Translations under genes and position numbers: made by a program
Assembly (NCBI GenBank): GCA_013002465.1
Contig: JABDJO010000127.1
Location: 1-64,000, forward strand
Source of the DNA: Silicimonas sp.
GTDB lineage: Bacteria > Pseudomonadota > Alphaproteobacteria > Rhodobacterales > Rhodobacteraceae
Reading direction: 5' to 3'
DNA: 64,000 nucleotides
The notes under the pieces: model-generated
Told to the model about the DNA's origin: nothing
The model's input: the letters and a program-made list of their open reading frames with translations, nothing else
The model's database searches: none
In this document: one piece after another, positions 24,571 through 33,311 of the stretch
Position numbering within the stretch: position 1 is the first letter of the stretch
How the letters are laid out: each line of letters starts with the position of its first letter

Positions 24571-25563
24571 TTAGCGGATCACGATTCGGGGCGCCAGCCC
24601 CAAGGGGATCAATCCCAAATTGACCCAGCCGTCGGAAAAATCCAGCGGCACGTCCAACACATCGCCGGGGCCCGATAGAAGGCCAAGACCGGTTTCCAGT
24701 GATCCGCGCAGCGAAGACGGCACGAGCCCGACGGCTTCGGCCATGTCCAGAAGGCGCCGCCACTCGACCGCACGAACCATGATCTGACCTTCGGGTCGGC
24801 CAACGTCATCAACCGCAAGCGCGCCCGCGGCACGGAACGTGATGTCGCCCCAACGGGCCGAGAGGTCGGACAGGTCAATGAGTGTGATCTGCGGGCGGGC
24901 CTGTTCGACGGCGCGGCGGTCCCAGGGGGCCGTGAAATCCAGTTCTGCGTCCAATCGAATGTTTTCCACCTGTTCCGGCAGCAAACCGCCGGGGTCGAGC
25001 ATGTTGCGCGCCTGATCCGTGGGCACGAGCCCCGACACTTCTGCCCCAAGGCGATAGGACTTCGGGCGGGCGGCCACCCTTTCGGCGGCGAACCGGCCCT
25101 GATCGAGCGAAATCGTCCAGCCCAAAGTCGACGTTGCGCCAAGGTTTTCCAGAACCAGCCGCGCGCGATCAAGTGCGAGTTCCGTTGACGGCTCAAGGAA
25201 CAACGAAGCCCGGGCATCCTCGTGCGTGAACGTCAAGGTTTGCACCGGCGTCGAAAACCTGTGCGTGTCGGGAAGAACCGCTATGACCTGATGGGGTTTG
25301 TAGGCCAGGGACAGGAATTGCACGAAGGGCGCAGACCAGGCGATGCCGGTGCCGGGATCGGCCAGGGCGACCTGGCTGATCGTTGTGTCGAAGCGGTTGG
25401 GAAACCCGCGCGTTGCAAGATCGGCATAGTCGGCCGCCCAGCCTTCGCTGCGGCGATCCTCGACCCAGGTTCTCATCCCCTTTTCATACGCAATCTGCCC
25501 AAAGGCCCACCAGCACATCCAGATGAGCGACCCGACCAGCAGTGCAACGACCAGACGAACCAT
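24571..25563 (-). CDS. DUF2125 family membrane-anchored protein
   Basis: 330 residues from the ATG at 25563, with gggaagaggg ahead. A longer start at 25608 would overlap the divergent ChaC start codon and is unlikely. The N-terminal anchor is VRLVVALLVGSLIWMCWWAFGQ and the rest is probably periplasmic. The family pattern is clear: YADLATRGFPNRFDTTIS near residue 45, then IAWSAPFVQFLSLAYKPHQVIA. DUF2125 proteins are common in alphaproteobacteria and have no assigned function; the beta-rich body recalls AsmA-like or lipid-transfer domains. Confidence 0.82.
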   Translation of the reverse strand: MVRLVVALLVGSLIWMCWWAFGQIAYEKGMRTWVEDRRSEGWAADYADLATRGFPNRFDTTISQVALADPGTGIAWSAPFVQFLSLAYKPHQVIAVLPDTHRFSTPVQTLTFTHEDARASLFLEPSTELALDRARLVLENLGATSTLGWTISLDQGRFAAERVAARPKSYRLGAEVSGLVPTDQARNMLDPGGLLPEQVENIRLDAELDFTAPWDRRAVEQARPQITLIDLSDLSARWGDITFRAAGALAVDDVGRPEGQIMVRAVEWRRLLDMAEAVGLVPSSLRGSLETGLGLLSGPGDVLDVPLDFSDGWVNLGLIPLGLAPRIVIR

Positions 25564-25606
25564 ACGCCCTCTTCCCTTGTCCCCACCGGCCTGTTTTAAG
25601 GCGGCC

Positions 25607-26179
25607 ATGACGGAAGAGAAAGTCTTTGAACTGAAACCGCTTTGGGTCTTTGGCTATGCCTCGCTTTTGTGGAACCCCGGATTTCCGGTGTCCGAGCAAA
25701 AGCTGGCGACGCTTCGGGGATACCACCGCTCGTTCTGCATGTCGTCGATCCACCACCGTGGGACCGAAGAAAATCCGGGGCTTGTGCTGGCACTGGACGA
25801 GGCCGAAGGAGCGGAGTGTCATGGGCTGGCACTAAGGGTACCTGACGCGGCGGTGGCTGAAACGGTGGCCTATTTGCGCGAACGGGAACTGATCTCGTCG
25901 GCTTATGTGGAACGCTTGTTGCCGCTGGATTTGGACGGCGGACAGACGGTGACGGCGCTGGCTTATGTGATCGACACCAACCACGTGCAGTACGTGGCCG
26001 GAATGGACCTTGAACGGCAGGCGCAGATAATCGCTGCTGCGGTTGGTGGGCGCGGGCCGAATACCGAGTATCTGTGGAACACCGCCGACCACTTGCGCGA
26101 GATGGGTGTCGAGGATGACGACCTTGATTGGCTGGCCAGGCGGGTGCGTGATCTGACCGGCTCGGGCGGGGTGGCCTAG
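25607..26179 (+). CDS. ChaC-like glutathione gamma-glutamylcyclotransferase
   Basis: 190 residues. The start LWVFGYASLLWNPGFP holds the Y-G-S-L-type loop of the gamma-glutamylcyclotransferase fold (here YASL as in ChaC). YLRERELISSAYVERLLPL carries the catalytic Glu region. ChaC enzymes cleave glutathione to 5-oxoproline and Cys-Gly in the cytoplasm. Length fits the bacterial family. It stands about 100 bases ahead of the motor-pair genes. Confidence 0.87.
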   Translation: MTEEKVFELKPLWVFGYASLLWNPGFPVSEQKLATLRGYHRSFCMSSIHHRGTEENPGLVLALDEAEGAECHGLALRVPDAAVAETVAYLRERELISSAYVERLLPLDLDGGQTVTALAYVIDTNHVQYVAGMDLERQAQIIAAAVGGRGPNTEYLWNTADHLREMGVEDDDLDWLARRVRDLTGSGGVA

Positions 26180-26278
26180 CATGGCTTGCGCACCCTGCCC
26201 TGGGCACTTATTGCGGTTGGCACCGGCGACGGTATTAACTATCCTCCCTGAAAAGATAGCACGAGGGCCGGGGACCTG

Positions 26279-27442
26279 ATGGACCAACCGGATCGCGAGG
26301 CCGAGCGCCACTTCACACAGCCCTACCGTCAGATCCTGACGATGCTCGTCGTATTGGGCCTGGTCGGTTTTGGCGCCTATATCGCCTATCCGCAGGTGGC
26401 CCCGGTCTTCTTGGCCAACCCTTATCTGAACGGGTTCATCGGTTTCGTCTTTGTAATCGGTGTCTTGGCCTGTTTCTTGCAGGTCTTTCAGTTGGTTTCA
26501 TCGGTTAGCTGGATCGAGGGGTTTGCCCACGACCGCCCGGGTCATCAGTTTACCAAGGCGCCACGACTTCTGGCTTCGCTGGCGGCTTTGCTTCGCAAGA
26601 AAGGTGCCCGGACCCAGTTGGGCGCGTCGTCCAGCCGGTCCATCCTTGATTCCGTCGCCACACGGATCGACGAAGCGCGCGACATCACGCGGTATATCGT
26701 CAACCTTTTGATTTTCCTTGGCCTTCTTGGAACGTTCTACGGGCTTGCCACCACCGTTCCCGCCGTTGTCGACACCATCCGGTCATTGGCGCCGCAGGAA
26801 GGCGACAGCGGGGTCGCGGTTTTCGAGCGGCTGATGTCTGGGTTGGAAGCCCAGTTGGGCGGCATGGGCGTTGCCTTTGCCTCGTCCCTTCTGGGATTGG
26901 CGGGGTCATTGGTCGTCGGTTTGCTGGAGTTGTTTGCCAGCCACGGGCAGAACCGGTTCTACCGCGAACTTGAGGAATGGCTGTCGGCAATCACCAAGCT
27001 TGGGTTCACCAGCGACGAGGGATCAAGCGTCGATCAGGGCGCGATTGCGCAACTGTCGGAACACATGGCCGAGCGTCTGGACCAGATGCAGGCCTTTTAT
27101 TCCGAGGCTGCCGACCGCCGCGACGCCGCCGAGGACCGTATGGGCGAGTTGACCCAGGCAGTTGCCGCGTTGAGCAGCCAACTTGGCGGTAACGACAGTG
27201 CCCGCGTTGTTGAAAGCCAGGAACGGCTTGCCGTGGCTCTGGAAGGGCTGGCACAGGAAGGCACGGGCAATTTCGACGCCGAAAGCCGGATGCGGCTTAG
27301 GTCCATGGATGTTCAGATGCTGCGTATTCTGGAAGAGATATCCGCCGGTCGGCAGGAAAGCATTGGCGAATTGCGTGCCGACATTGCCCAGTTGACCAAG
27401 GCGATCCGCACTTTGGGACGCCGCGGCTCGGACGGGATCTGA
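26279..27442 (+). CDS. MotA/TolQ/ExbB-type proton channel protein
   Basis: 387 residues. Two N-terminal membrane segments (about 20-42 and 48-68) are followed by a cytoplasmic loop and a MotA/TolQ/ExbB domain: ITRYIVNLLIFLGLLGTFYG near 140 and LGGMGVAFASSLLGLAGSLV near 200. The tail (about 235-387) is soluble and partly coiled-coil. It is paired with the MotB-like gene starting four bases after its stop, so together they probably form a 5:2 ion-driven motor that pushes or rotates the partner in the periplasm. The process it powers is unknown. It is not a flagellar motor gene by context. Confidence 0.85.
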   Translation: MDQPDREAERHFTQPYRQILTMLVVLGLVGFGAYIAYPQVAPVFLANPYLNGFIGFVFVIGVLACFLQVFQLVSSVSWIEGFAHDRPGHQFTKAPRLLASLAALLRKKGARTQLGASSSRSILDSVATRIDEARDITRYIVNLLIFLGLLGTFYGLATTVPAVVDTIRSLAPQEGDSGVAVFERLMSGLEAQLGGMGVAFASSLLGLAGSLVVGLLELFASHGQNRFYRELEEWLSAITKLGFTSDEGSSVDQGAIAQLSEHMAERLDQMQAFYSEAADRRDAAEDRMGELTQAVAALSSQLGGNDSARVVESQERLAVALEGLAQEGTGNFDAESRMRLRSMDVQMLRILEEISAGRQESIGELRADIAQLTKAIRTLGRRGSDGI

Positions 27443-27446
27443 CCCG

Positions 27447-29603
27447 ATGGCACTGACCCGGCGATCCGTGCAGCGCATGTCAGGTTCGATCTGGCCGGGC
27501 TTCGTCGATGCGATGACGGCCCTGTTGCTGGTCCTGATGTTCGTTCTGACCATATTCATGATCGTTCAGGGTGTGTTGCGCGAAACGATCACCGGCCAGG
27601 AAAGCGAACTGGACAAGCTATCTGACGAAATCACGTCGCTCAGCCAGGCCCTGGGGCTGTCGCAGCAACAGACCGCACAACTTGAAGACGATCTGGCCAG
27701 TCTGCAAAACGAAAGTGATCGACAGGCAACGCTGATTGCCAATCTTACCGGCCAGATCGACGAGCAATCCCGCAGCCTGGCAGAGCGCGACACGCGGATC
27801 GCAAGCTTTGAAGACCAGGTCGCCACGCTTTTGACCGAACGCGACGCCGCTCTGGCCGAGGGAACGGCACTGGCCGCCACGGTTGAGGAACTTGAAGCGG
27901 CGCGTGCGCAGCTTATCACCGAACAGGAAGCCATGCAGCTGGCCCTGGCCCAGGCGCGCGACGAGATCGACGCGCAGGCCGAAGCGGCCCGGTTGGCTGC
28001 CGCGCAGCGCGAGGCGCTTGAGGCTTTGACCGCCGACCTTCAGGCCCAGGCCGAGGCGCGCGAAGCTTCGCTGGCCGAAACGCTGGCCGCGCTGAACGAG
28101 GCGCAAAGTGACGATGCAGCGGCGGCGGCAGCGCTGGCCGAAGCTGCAGCACAGGCCGAGCGTATCACCGCACAATTGGACGCAACCGAAGCCGCGCGTC
28201 TGGCCGAGGCCGCCGCCGCCGAAGCCCTCAGGGCACGTTTGGCCGATGCCGAGACGGAATTGTCGGATCAAGAGCAAGCCCGACTGGCCGAAGCCGCTGC
28301 GGCGGAAGCCTTGCGCGAGCGCCTGAGAAATGCCGACGCCGAACTGACCGCGATGTCGCTTGCGCTGGAAGAACAGCGCAAGAAGGCCGAAGAGACCCTG
28401 ACCCTTTTGGCGGCGGCCAATTCGGTTGAGGAAGAGCTGAATGCCAAGTTGGCAGAGGCGCTGATCCAGTTGGAATCGACCGAGGGCGACCTGGAGCGTA
28501 CCCAGGCCTCGACCAGCGAGTTGGAAGATCGACTGGCACTGGCACTGACCGAGCGCGATACGGCGCGAACCGAGGGCGAAACGCTGCGCGCCCGGCTGTC
28601 GGAGGCCGAAGCGCAGCTGACCAGCCTTGGAGCGAACGCCGAGGAACGCGACGCCGAATTGACCCGCTTGACCACCGAACGCGATGCGCTTCTTGCACGG
28701 CTTGCCAGCCTTGAAAGTTCGGCCACGGATGCCGCCACCTTGCGCGAACAACTGGCCGCCGCGCTGGCCGCAAAGCTTGCCGCCGAAAACGCAAGCGCCG
28801 AACAGATGACCGAGCGCGAGCGCCAGGAAACCCTGTTGGCCACGGCGCGAAAGCAGTTGGAACAGGAAGAAGCGATTTCTACCGAAGCTCAGCGGCAGGC
28901 CGCCGTTCTGAACGAACAGGTGGCGACGCTGAGGGCAGAGCTGGACACGCTTCAGGGGCTTCTTGACAGCGCCGCCGCCCGCGACAGTGCGTCGAAAATC
29001 CGCATCGAGGCTTTGGGCAGCCAGTTGAACCAGGCCCTGGCCCGCGCCGCCGCAGAAGAAAAGAAACGCGCCGAACTTGAAGCCGCCGAGGCCGAACGGC
29101 TTCGCATTGAGGCCGAACGCCTGACTGAAGAAGTTGCCGACCTGGCCGATTACCGCTCGGAATTCTTTGGCACCCTGAGGCGTGTTCTGGGTGACCGTGA
29201 AGGTATTCGGGTTGTGGGCGACCGGTTTGTGTTTTCGTCCGAAGTGTTGTTCGAAAGCGCCTCGGCCACCCTGTCGCCCGCTGGCCAATCGCAGATCGCC
29301 CAGGTGGCGGCGATCCTTTCGGATGTATCCGACCAGATACCTGACCAGATCGACTGGATCATCCGGGTCGACGGACACACCGACGACATTCCCTTAAGCG
29401 GGACCGGGGCGTTTGCGGACAACTGGGAGCTTTCACAGGGTCGTGCACTTTCGGTTGTAAAATTCATGACCGATGCTCTGGGCTTTCCGCCAGAACGTCT
29501 GGCGGCCACGGGATTCGGCGAGTTTCGACCCGTGAACACAGATGACACCTCGGCGGCGCGTGCCCAGAACCGCCGGATCGAATTGAAACTGACCGAACGC
29601 TAG
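27447..29603 (+). CDS. MotB/OmpA-like protein with very long coiled coil
   Basis: 718 residues in three parts. A single membrane segment near the N-terminus, GFVDAMTALLLVLMFVLTIF, has an Asp (D21) in the position of the proton-binding Asp of MotB/ExbD. About 500 residues of Ala/Glu/Gln/Leu-rich coiled coil follow (about 50-570). The C-terminal domain is OmpA-type peptidoglycan-binding (FESASATLSPAGQSQIAQVA, DGHTDDIPL, NWELSQGRALSVVKFM, ENRRIE-like NRRIELKL). The coiled coil could span most of the periplasm. It is conserved in Rhodobacteraceae next to its MotA-like partner as I recall, without assigned function. Confidence 0.88.
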   Translation: MALTRRSVQRMSGSIWPGFVDAMTALLLVLMFVLTIFMIVQGVLRETITGQESELDKLSDEITSLSQALGLSQQQTAQLEDDLASLQNESDRQATLIANLTGQIDEQSRSLAERDTRIASFEDQVATLLTERDAALAEGTALAATVEELEAARAQLITEQEAMQLALAQARDEIDAQAEAARLAAAQREALEALTADLQAQAEAREASLAETLAALNEAQSDDAAAAAALAEAAAQAERITAQLDATEAARLAEAAAAEALRARLADAETELSDQEQARLAEAAAAEALRERLRNADAELTAMSLALEEQRKKAEETLTLLAAANSVEEELNAKLAEALIQLESTEGDLERTQASTSELEDRLALALTERDTARTEGETLRARLSEAEAQLTSLGANAEERDAELTRLTTERDALLARLASLESSATDAATLREQLAAALAAKLAAENASAEQMTERERQETLLATARKQLEQEEAISTEAQRQAAVLNEQVATLRAELDTLQGLLDSAAARDSASKIRIEALGSQLNQALARAAAEEKKRAELEAAEAERLRIEAERLTEEVADLADYRSEFFGTLRRVLGDREGIRVVGDRFVFSSEVLFESASATLSPAGQSQIAQVAAILSDVSDQIPDQIDWIIRVDGHTDDIPLSGTGAFADNWELSQGRALSVVKFMTDALGFPPERLAATGFGEFRPVNTDDTSAARAQNRRIELKLTER

Positions 29604-29644
29604 AACCAATCAGCCACAGTATCCCAAGAACCCGGGCGAAACAG

Positions 29645-29684
29645 TCTGTTTTGGGACAGGTCGGGCAAATTCTGCTATGTTTTC
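29645..29684 (+). promoter_or_regulatory. Possible promoter ahead of nuclease gene
   Basis: In the 111-base gap before the nuclease gene, gggaca and tatgtt are 17 bases apart, each matching four of six bases of the -35 and -10 consensus. This is a weak, by-eye call. Confidence 0.25.
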
Positions 29685-29714
29685 CAAGTTAGTGAGTACC
29701 AATGGACCAGTGTT

Positions 29715-30242
29715 ATGGGCTTTTTCAGCTTAATTCTTGGGCATGCGCCCGCCCCTTCGACATCGACGAACAAGCGATTTGCCGACCGTGATGAACGGTC
29801 CAAACGCGCCGTGGCTGTGGCCAAAGCAGCCGTGCAACAGGAAAACATCACGCTTCAGGGCAAATGCTTCGTGGTCGACGGCGATACGATTGTCATCGAC
29901 CAGACCCATGTGCGGATCGCGGGGATCGACGCGCCCGAGCTTGATCAACCCTGGGGCCACAAGGCGAAATCCACGTTGATCGGGCTTTGCCGGGATCAGA
30001 TCGTGACCGCCCATGTTACCGGTGAATTGTCACACAACCGCGTCGTTGCAAAATGCACGTTGCCTGACGGAAGCGATCTGGCGGCGGAGATTGTGCGCCG
30101 TGGCCTGGCCTTGGACTGGGCGGCCTATTCGGGTGGCAAATACCGCCGGTTTGAAACCGCTGATGCACGGCGCAAACTCTGGCGCTCGGCAAGGCGCCAG
30201 GCCCCGGTTTCTAAAGAAGTTTCCGGATCTTCAGCTGCGTGA
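29715..30242 (+). CDS. Thermonuclease (SNase-like) family protein
   Basis: 175 residues. The SNase OB-fold spans about residues 47-150: CFVVDGDTIVIDQTHVRIAGIDAPELDQPWG holds the Asp and Arg of the calcium and phosphate site. LVRRGLALDW-like VRRGLALDWAAYSGGKYRRFE is the closing part. The N-terminal 40 residues are Ser/Ala-rich, with no clear signal peptide, so its location is uncertain. The 3' end overlaps the convergent CorC gene by 32 bases. Confidence 0.87.
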   Translation: MGFFSLILGHAPAPSTSTNKRFADRDERSKRAVAVAKAAVQQENITLQGKCFVVDGDTIVIDQTHVRIAGIDAPELDQPWGHKAKSTLIGLCRDQIVTAHVTGELSHNRVVAKCTLPDGSDLAAEIVRRGLALDWAAYSGGKYRRFETADARRKLWRSARRQAPVSKEVSGSSAA

Positions 30243-31521
30243 TCCGATTGTCTTCCCGTTCCACGATTTCGAACCGGAACCCGTGAAACGAAAAAACCTG
30301 CCCCTTTATCGGGATCGTCTGTGCTTCGTGGATCACGAGACCGGCGATGGTCACTGCTTCGTCGTCCGGCAGTGACCAGTCGGTCGCGCGGTTCAAATCC
30401 CGGATGGTTGTTGCACCGTCAACAAGGAAATCACCGGTGTCGGTGCGCCACATCGGAGGCTCTTCGCCAGCGTCGAATTCATCCGTGATCTCGCCCACGA
30501 TTTCCTCAAGGATGTCCTCCAGCGTGATCAACCCTTCAAGGGCGCCGTATTCATCAACCACAAGCGCAAAATGCGTCGCACGGCGCAGGAATTGCCGCAT
30601 CTGTTCGTCCAGAGTGGTGGTTTCGGGCACGAAATAGGGCTCCATCGCCACGTCCATGACCTTGAACCCGTCAAAAGGATCGGACCCGGGCTCTAGCGTG
30701 GAAAACCTGCCATAGATGGCGCGCAGCAGATCCTTTGCGTGCAATACCGCAATGATGTTTTCCTGATCGCCGCGAAAGATCGGAAGACGGGTGTGGGCTG
30801 AATGGAGACAGATTTCGAGAATTTCCTGCGGCGGCAAGTCCGCGTCGATCATCTCGATCTGGCTGCGGTGCAACATGATCTCTTCGACCGTCCGGTCCCC
30901 CAGATCGAGGGCGCCCAAAATCCGGTCCCGGTGCTCTTTCTCGACGACGCCTTCGGAATGGCCAAGCTGCAAAGCGCCCGCGATTTCCTCGCGCACCGAC
31001 ATGATGCGGCTGTCCGGGTCGATCCTGACACCGAACAGCAACAAAACGCCGCGTACAATGCCACGCACGCTGCGCACGACCGGGTCCAGCAAGAACACGA
31101 TCCACGCAATCGGTCGGGCCACCCGAGACGCCGCGGTTTCAGCGTTCGAGATCGCATAGGTTTTTGGAAGAACCTCAGCAAAGATCAGCACAAGAACCGT
31201 CATCACCAGCGTCGCCAGCGCAACGCCGCTTTCGCCAAGGGCACGCGTGAACATGGCCGTGGCAAGCGAAGTCGCCAGAATGTTGACCAGATTATTGCCC
31301 AGAAGAACCGAACCGATCAGCCGCTCGCTGTCTTCGGTGATCTCAAGCGCTGCCTCGGCGCCGCGCTCGCCTTTTTCGGCGCGCGACTTCAGCTTGCCCC
31401 GCGACGCCGCGGTCAATGCCGTTTCACTGCCCGAGAAAAACGCTGACAGGACCAAAAGAAGAAGGATCGCACCGCTGGTGATCCAGAAGGCGGCGTCGAT
31501 CAAAAAAGTGTCGCTATCCAT
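30211..31521 (-). CDS. CNNM/CorC-type membrane protein with CBS pair
   Basis: 436 residues from the ATG at 31521 (MDSDTFLID); upstream in-frame codons overlap the divergent gene's leader. The DUF21/CNNM domain (about 1-200) has FFSGSETALTAASRGKL and GNNLVNILATSLATAM. A CBS pair follows (LPIFRGDQENIIAVLHAKDLL; FALVVDEYGALEGLITLEDILEEIVGEI), then a CorC/HlyC C-terminal domain. This family exports or regulates magnesium and other cations at the inner membrane. In many relatives, as I remember, this gene follows aroB; here it lies about 4 kb from aroB in another orientation. Confidence 0.9.
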   Translation of the reverse strand: MDSDTFLIDAAFWITSGAILLLLVLSAFFSGSETALTAASRGKLKSRAEKGERGAEAALEITEDSERLIGSVLLGNNLVNILATSLATAMFTRALGESGVALATLVMTVLVLIFAEVLPKTYAISNAETAASRVARPIAWIVFLLDPVVRSVRGIVRGVLLLFGVRIDPDSRIMSVREEIAGALQLGHSEGVVEKEHRDRILGALDLGDRTVEEIMLHRSQIEMIDADLPPQEILEICLHSAHTRLPIFRGDQENIIAVLHAKDLLRAIYGRFSTLEPGSDPFDGFKVMDVAMEPYFVPETTTLDEQMRQFLRRATHFALVVDEYGALEGLITLEDILEEIVGEITDEFDAGEEPPMWRTDTGDFLVDGATTIRDLNRATDWSLPDDEAVTIAGLVIHEAQTIPIKGQVFSFHGFRFEIVEREDNRITQLKIRKLL

Positions 31522-31590
31522 TTTGCTTGTACATCTGGGGCTTTGACGTCTTATGGGGTGCCGCGCGCCACCAATCAAGAGAGTGCCACC

Positions 31591-32388
31591 ATGCAGGTCA
31601 GCGATTTCGGCAGGTTTGACACGCCTTTGGTCCTTTTCGGCGGGACCTATTCCAATCTTCAAGCCCTGCTGGCCTTGCAAGCTGTCATTGGAACAAGGTC
31701 TGCGATCTGCACAGGGGATGTGGTGGCTTATGGCGGTAATCCCAGTGAATCCGTGGCCCTGATCCGGGAGTTAGCGTACCCGGTCGTGGCGGGAAATTGC
31801 GAACGCCAGATTGCCGAAGGAGCCGATACATGCGGCTGCGGGTTTGGCGCGGGATCGGCCTGCGACCTTCTTTCCCGCGGCTGGTATCCCTTTGCCCTTC
31901 AATGCTGTGACGCCGAAACACGCGCATGGATGGCCGCGTTGCCGGACGTGGGGATTTTTGTGCAGAACAACCGGCGCTTTGCGGTCCTTCACGGGGGTGC
32001 GACGGAGATCAGCCGGTTCCTTTGGCCATCAAGTGAAGCAAGTGATTTCCAGCGCGAAATCAGCGTATTGGAGACCGTTCTTGGCCCAATTGACGGCGTT
32101 GTCGCGGGCCACTCAGGGATTGCCTTTCACCGTATGATCGGGCGGCACCACTGGATCAATGCAGGCGCGATTGGCCTGCCCCCGCACGACGGGCGTTGCC
32201 AGACGCGGTATGCGGTGCTGGATGATGGCGATGTGACGTTCCATCGGCTGGACTATGATGCCCAATCGGCGCGGGCCGCGATGGAAGCCAAGGGATTGAC
32301 GCAAGGATACGATCAAACGCTTACAACCGGCATATGGCCAAGCGAAGACATTCTACCGGTCGAGTTGCGGCGCCAAGCCGACGGTTAA
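31591..32388 (+). CDS. Metallophosphoesterase-like protein with lost metal ligands
   Basis: 265 residues from the ATG at 31591, with aagagag ahead; a start at 31543 is also open. The order of motifs follows calcineurin-like phosphoesterases of the YfcE/ApaH-like type. However, motif I (D-x-H-x-N) reads FGGTYSNLQAL, motif III (GNHE) reads AGNCERQIAEG and the late GHTH motif reads AGHSGIAFHR. Only the CTGDVVAYGG part of motif II and a lone His (AVLHGG) remain. It is either a pseudoenzyme or uses another metal site. The reading frame is intact and codon use is normal, so it is not simply decaying. Confidence 0.7.
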   Translation: MQVSDFGRFDTPLVLFGGTYSNLQALLALQAVIGTRSAICTGDVVAYGGNPSESVALIRELAYPVVAGNCERQIAEGADTCGCGFGAGSACDLLSRGWYPFALQCCDAETRAWMAALPDVGIFVQNNRRFAVLHGGATEISRFLWPSSEASDFQREISVLETVLGPIDGVVAGHSGIAFHRMIGRHHWINAGAIGLPPHDGRCQTRYAVLDDGDVTFHRLDYDAQSARAAMEAKGLTQGYDQTLTTGIWPSEDILPVELRRQADG

Positions 32389-33311
32389 TCCTGTGCCATG
32401 GGATGGTGTTCAAGCACCAACTCGCGCAGCCGGTCTTCAAGCACGTGGGTGTAAATTTCGGTCGTTGCGACGTCTGCATGCCCCAAAAGCGTCTGGATGG
32501 CCCTCAGATCGGCCCCATGGGCCAAAAGATGCGTGGCAAAGGCGTGCCGCAGCGTGTGCGGTGTGACCTTGTCCGAGGCAACACCGGCAGCCACCGAGAG
32601 ATCCTTCAGCAGGTTATAGAACCAATGGCGGGTCAGATGCCCGGACTTGCCGCGTGAGGGATACAGAAACTTGGACATGGGCGTGCCCTTTTCAGCCAAG
32701 GCAACCTCGGCCACCAGATCGCGGTGGGAAAGCCAGTCTGCAAGAGCATGGCGCGCCGGTTTGGACAACGGCACAATCCGCTCTTTCCCCCCCTTGCCGC
32801 GCACCAGCAACATGCGCGGATCACCTCGGGCGGCGGCAACCGGCAAGGACATCAATTCGCTGACCCTGAGACCCGTTGCATAGAGGATTTCCAAAAGACA
32901 GGTGTTGCGCAGGCAGTCTTCGGGCTTACCCATGGTGCGTGCAGCCTGCAAAAGGTGATCGACCTCGGCTTCACTGAGCGTGACCGGCAGGCGTTTTTCA
33001 CGCGACGGCCCCTTGATACGGATCGCCGGGTTGTCGTCGCGCCACCCTTCTTCGAACGCAAATCGAAAGAACTGGCGAATGGCCGACAATCGCCGCGCCC
33101 GGGTTGCGCGCGCCTTTCCGGCGTCGTCAAGACTGATCAGATAGCTTTCGATGTCGGTCTGCTGAACCGCCATCAGTTCCTGCCCCTGCCGGGTGATCCA
33201 GCCCGCGAAATCCTGCAGATCACGGGCATAGGCCAGGCGCGTGTTCTCGGCAGCGTCCAATTCCGCGGCCTGTGCTTCAAGAAAGGCGGAAATTCGGTGG
33301 GCTGTACTCAT
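32385..33311 (-). CDS. xerD: Site-specific tyrosine recombinase XerD
   Basis: 308 residues. XerD with XerC resolves chromosome dimers at dif. The N-terminal SAM-like domain (1-100) is followed by the catalytic domain with R149 in ATGLRVSELMSL, K176 in GKGGKER, H252 and R255 in HTLRHAFATHLL, H278 in LLGHADV, and the nucleophile Y287 in TTEIYTHV. The match is to the chromosomal XerD type in length and core, with no mobile-element neighbours or att-like repeats. Its ATG overlaps the stop of the upstream uncharacterised gene (ATGA). Confidence 0.95.
   Translation of the reverse strand: MSTAHRISAFLEAQAAELDAAENTRLAYARDLQDFAGWITRQGQELMAVQQTDIESYLISLDDAGKARATRARRLSAIRQFFRFAFEEGWRDDNPAIRIKGPSREKRLPVTLSEAEVDHLLQAARTMGKPEDCLRNTCLLEILYATGLRVSELMSLPVAAARGDPRMLLVRGKGGKERIVPLSKPARHALADWLSHRDLVAEVALAEKGTPMSKFLYPSRGKSGHLTRHWFYNLLKDLSVAAGVASDKVTPHTLRHAFATHLLAHGADLRAIQTLLGHADVATTEIYTHVLEDRLRELVLEHHPMAQD

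Noticed and set aside
27618-29378. 586-residue open frame antisense to the coiled-coil gene
   Set aside because: Its Gly/Gln-rich sequence is the mirror of the Ala/Glu/Leu repeats of the real gene.
26279-29603. Zorya anti-phage system (ZorA/ZorB-like pair)
   Set aside because: The long coiled coil is in the MotB-like partner, not in the MotA-like one, and there are no ZorC, ZorD or ZorE genes beside it.
32385-33311. Phage or integron integrase
   Set aside because: All features fit housekeeping XerD, there is no tRNA attachment site, and neighbours are core genes.
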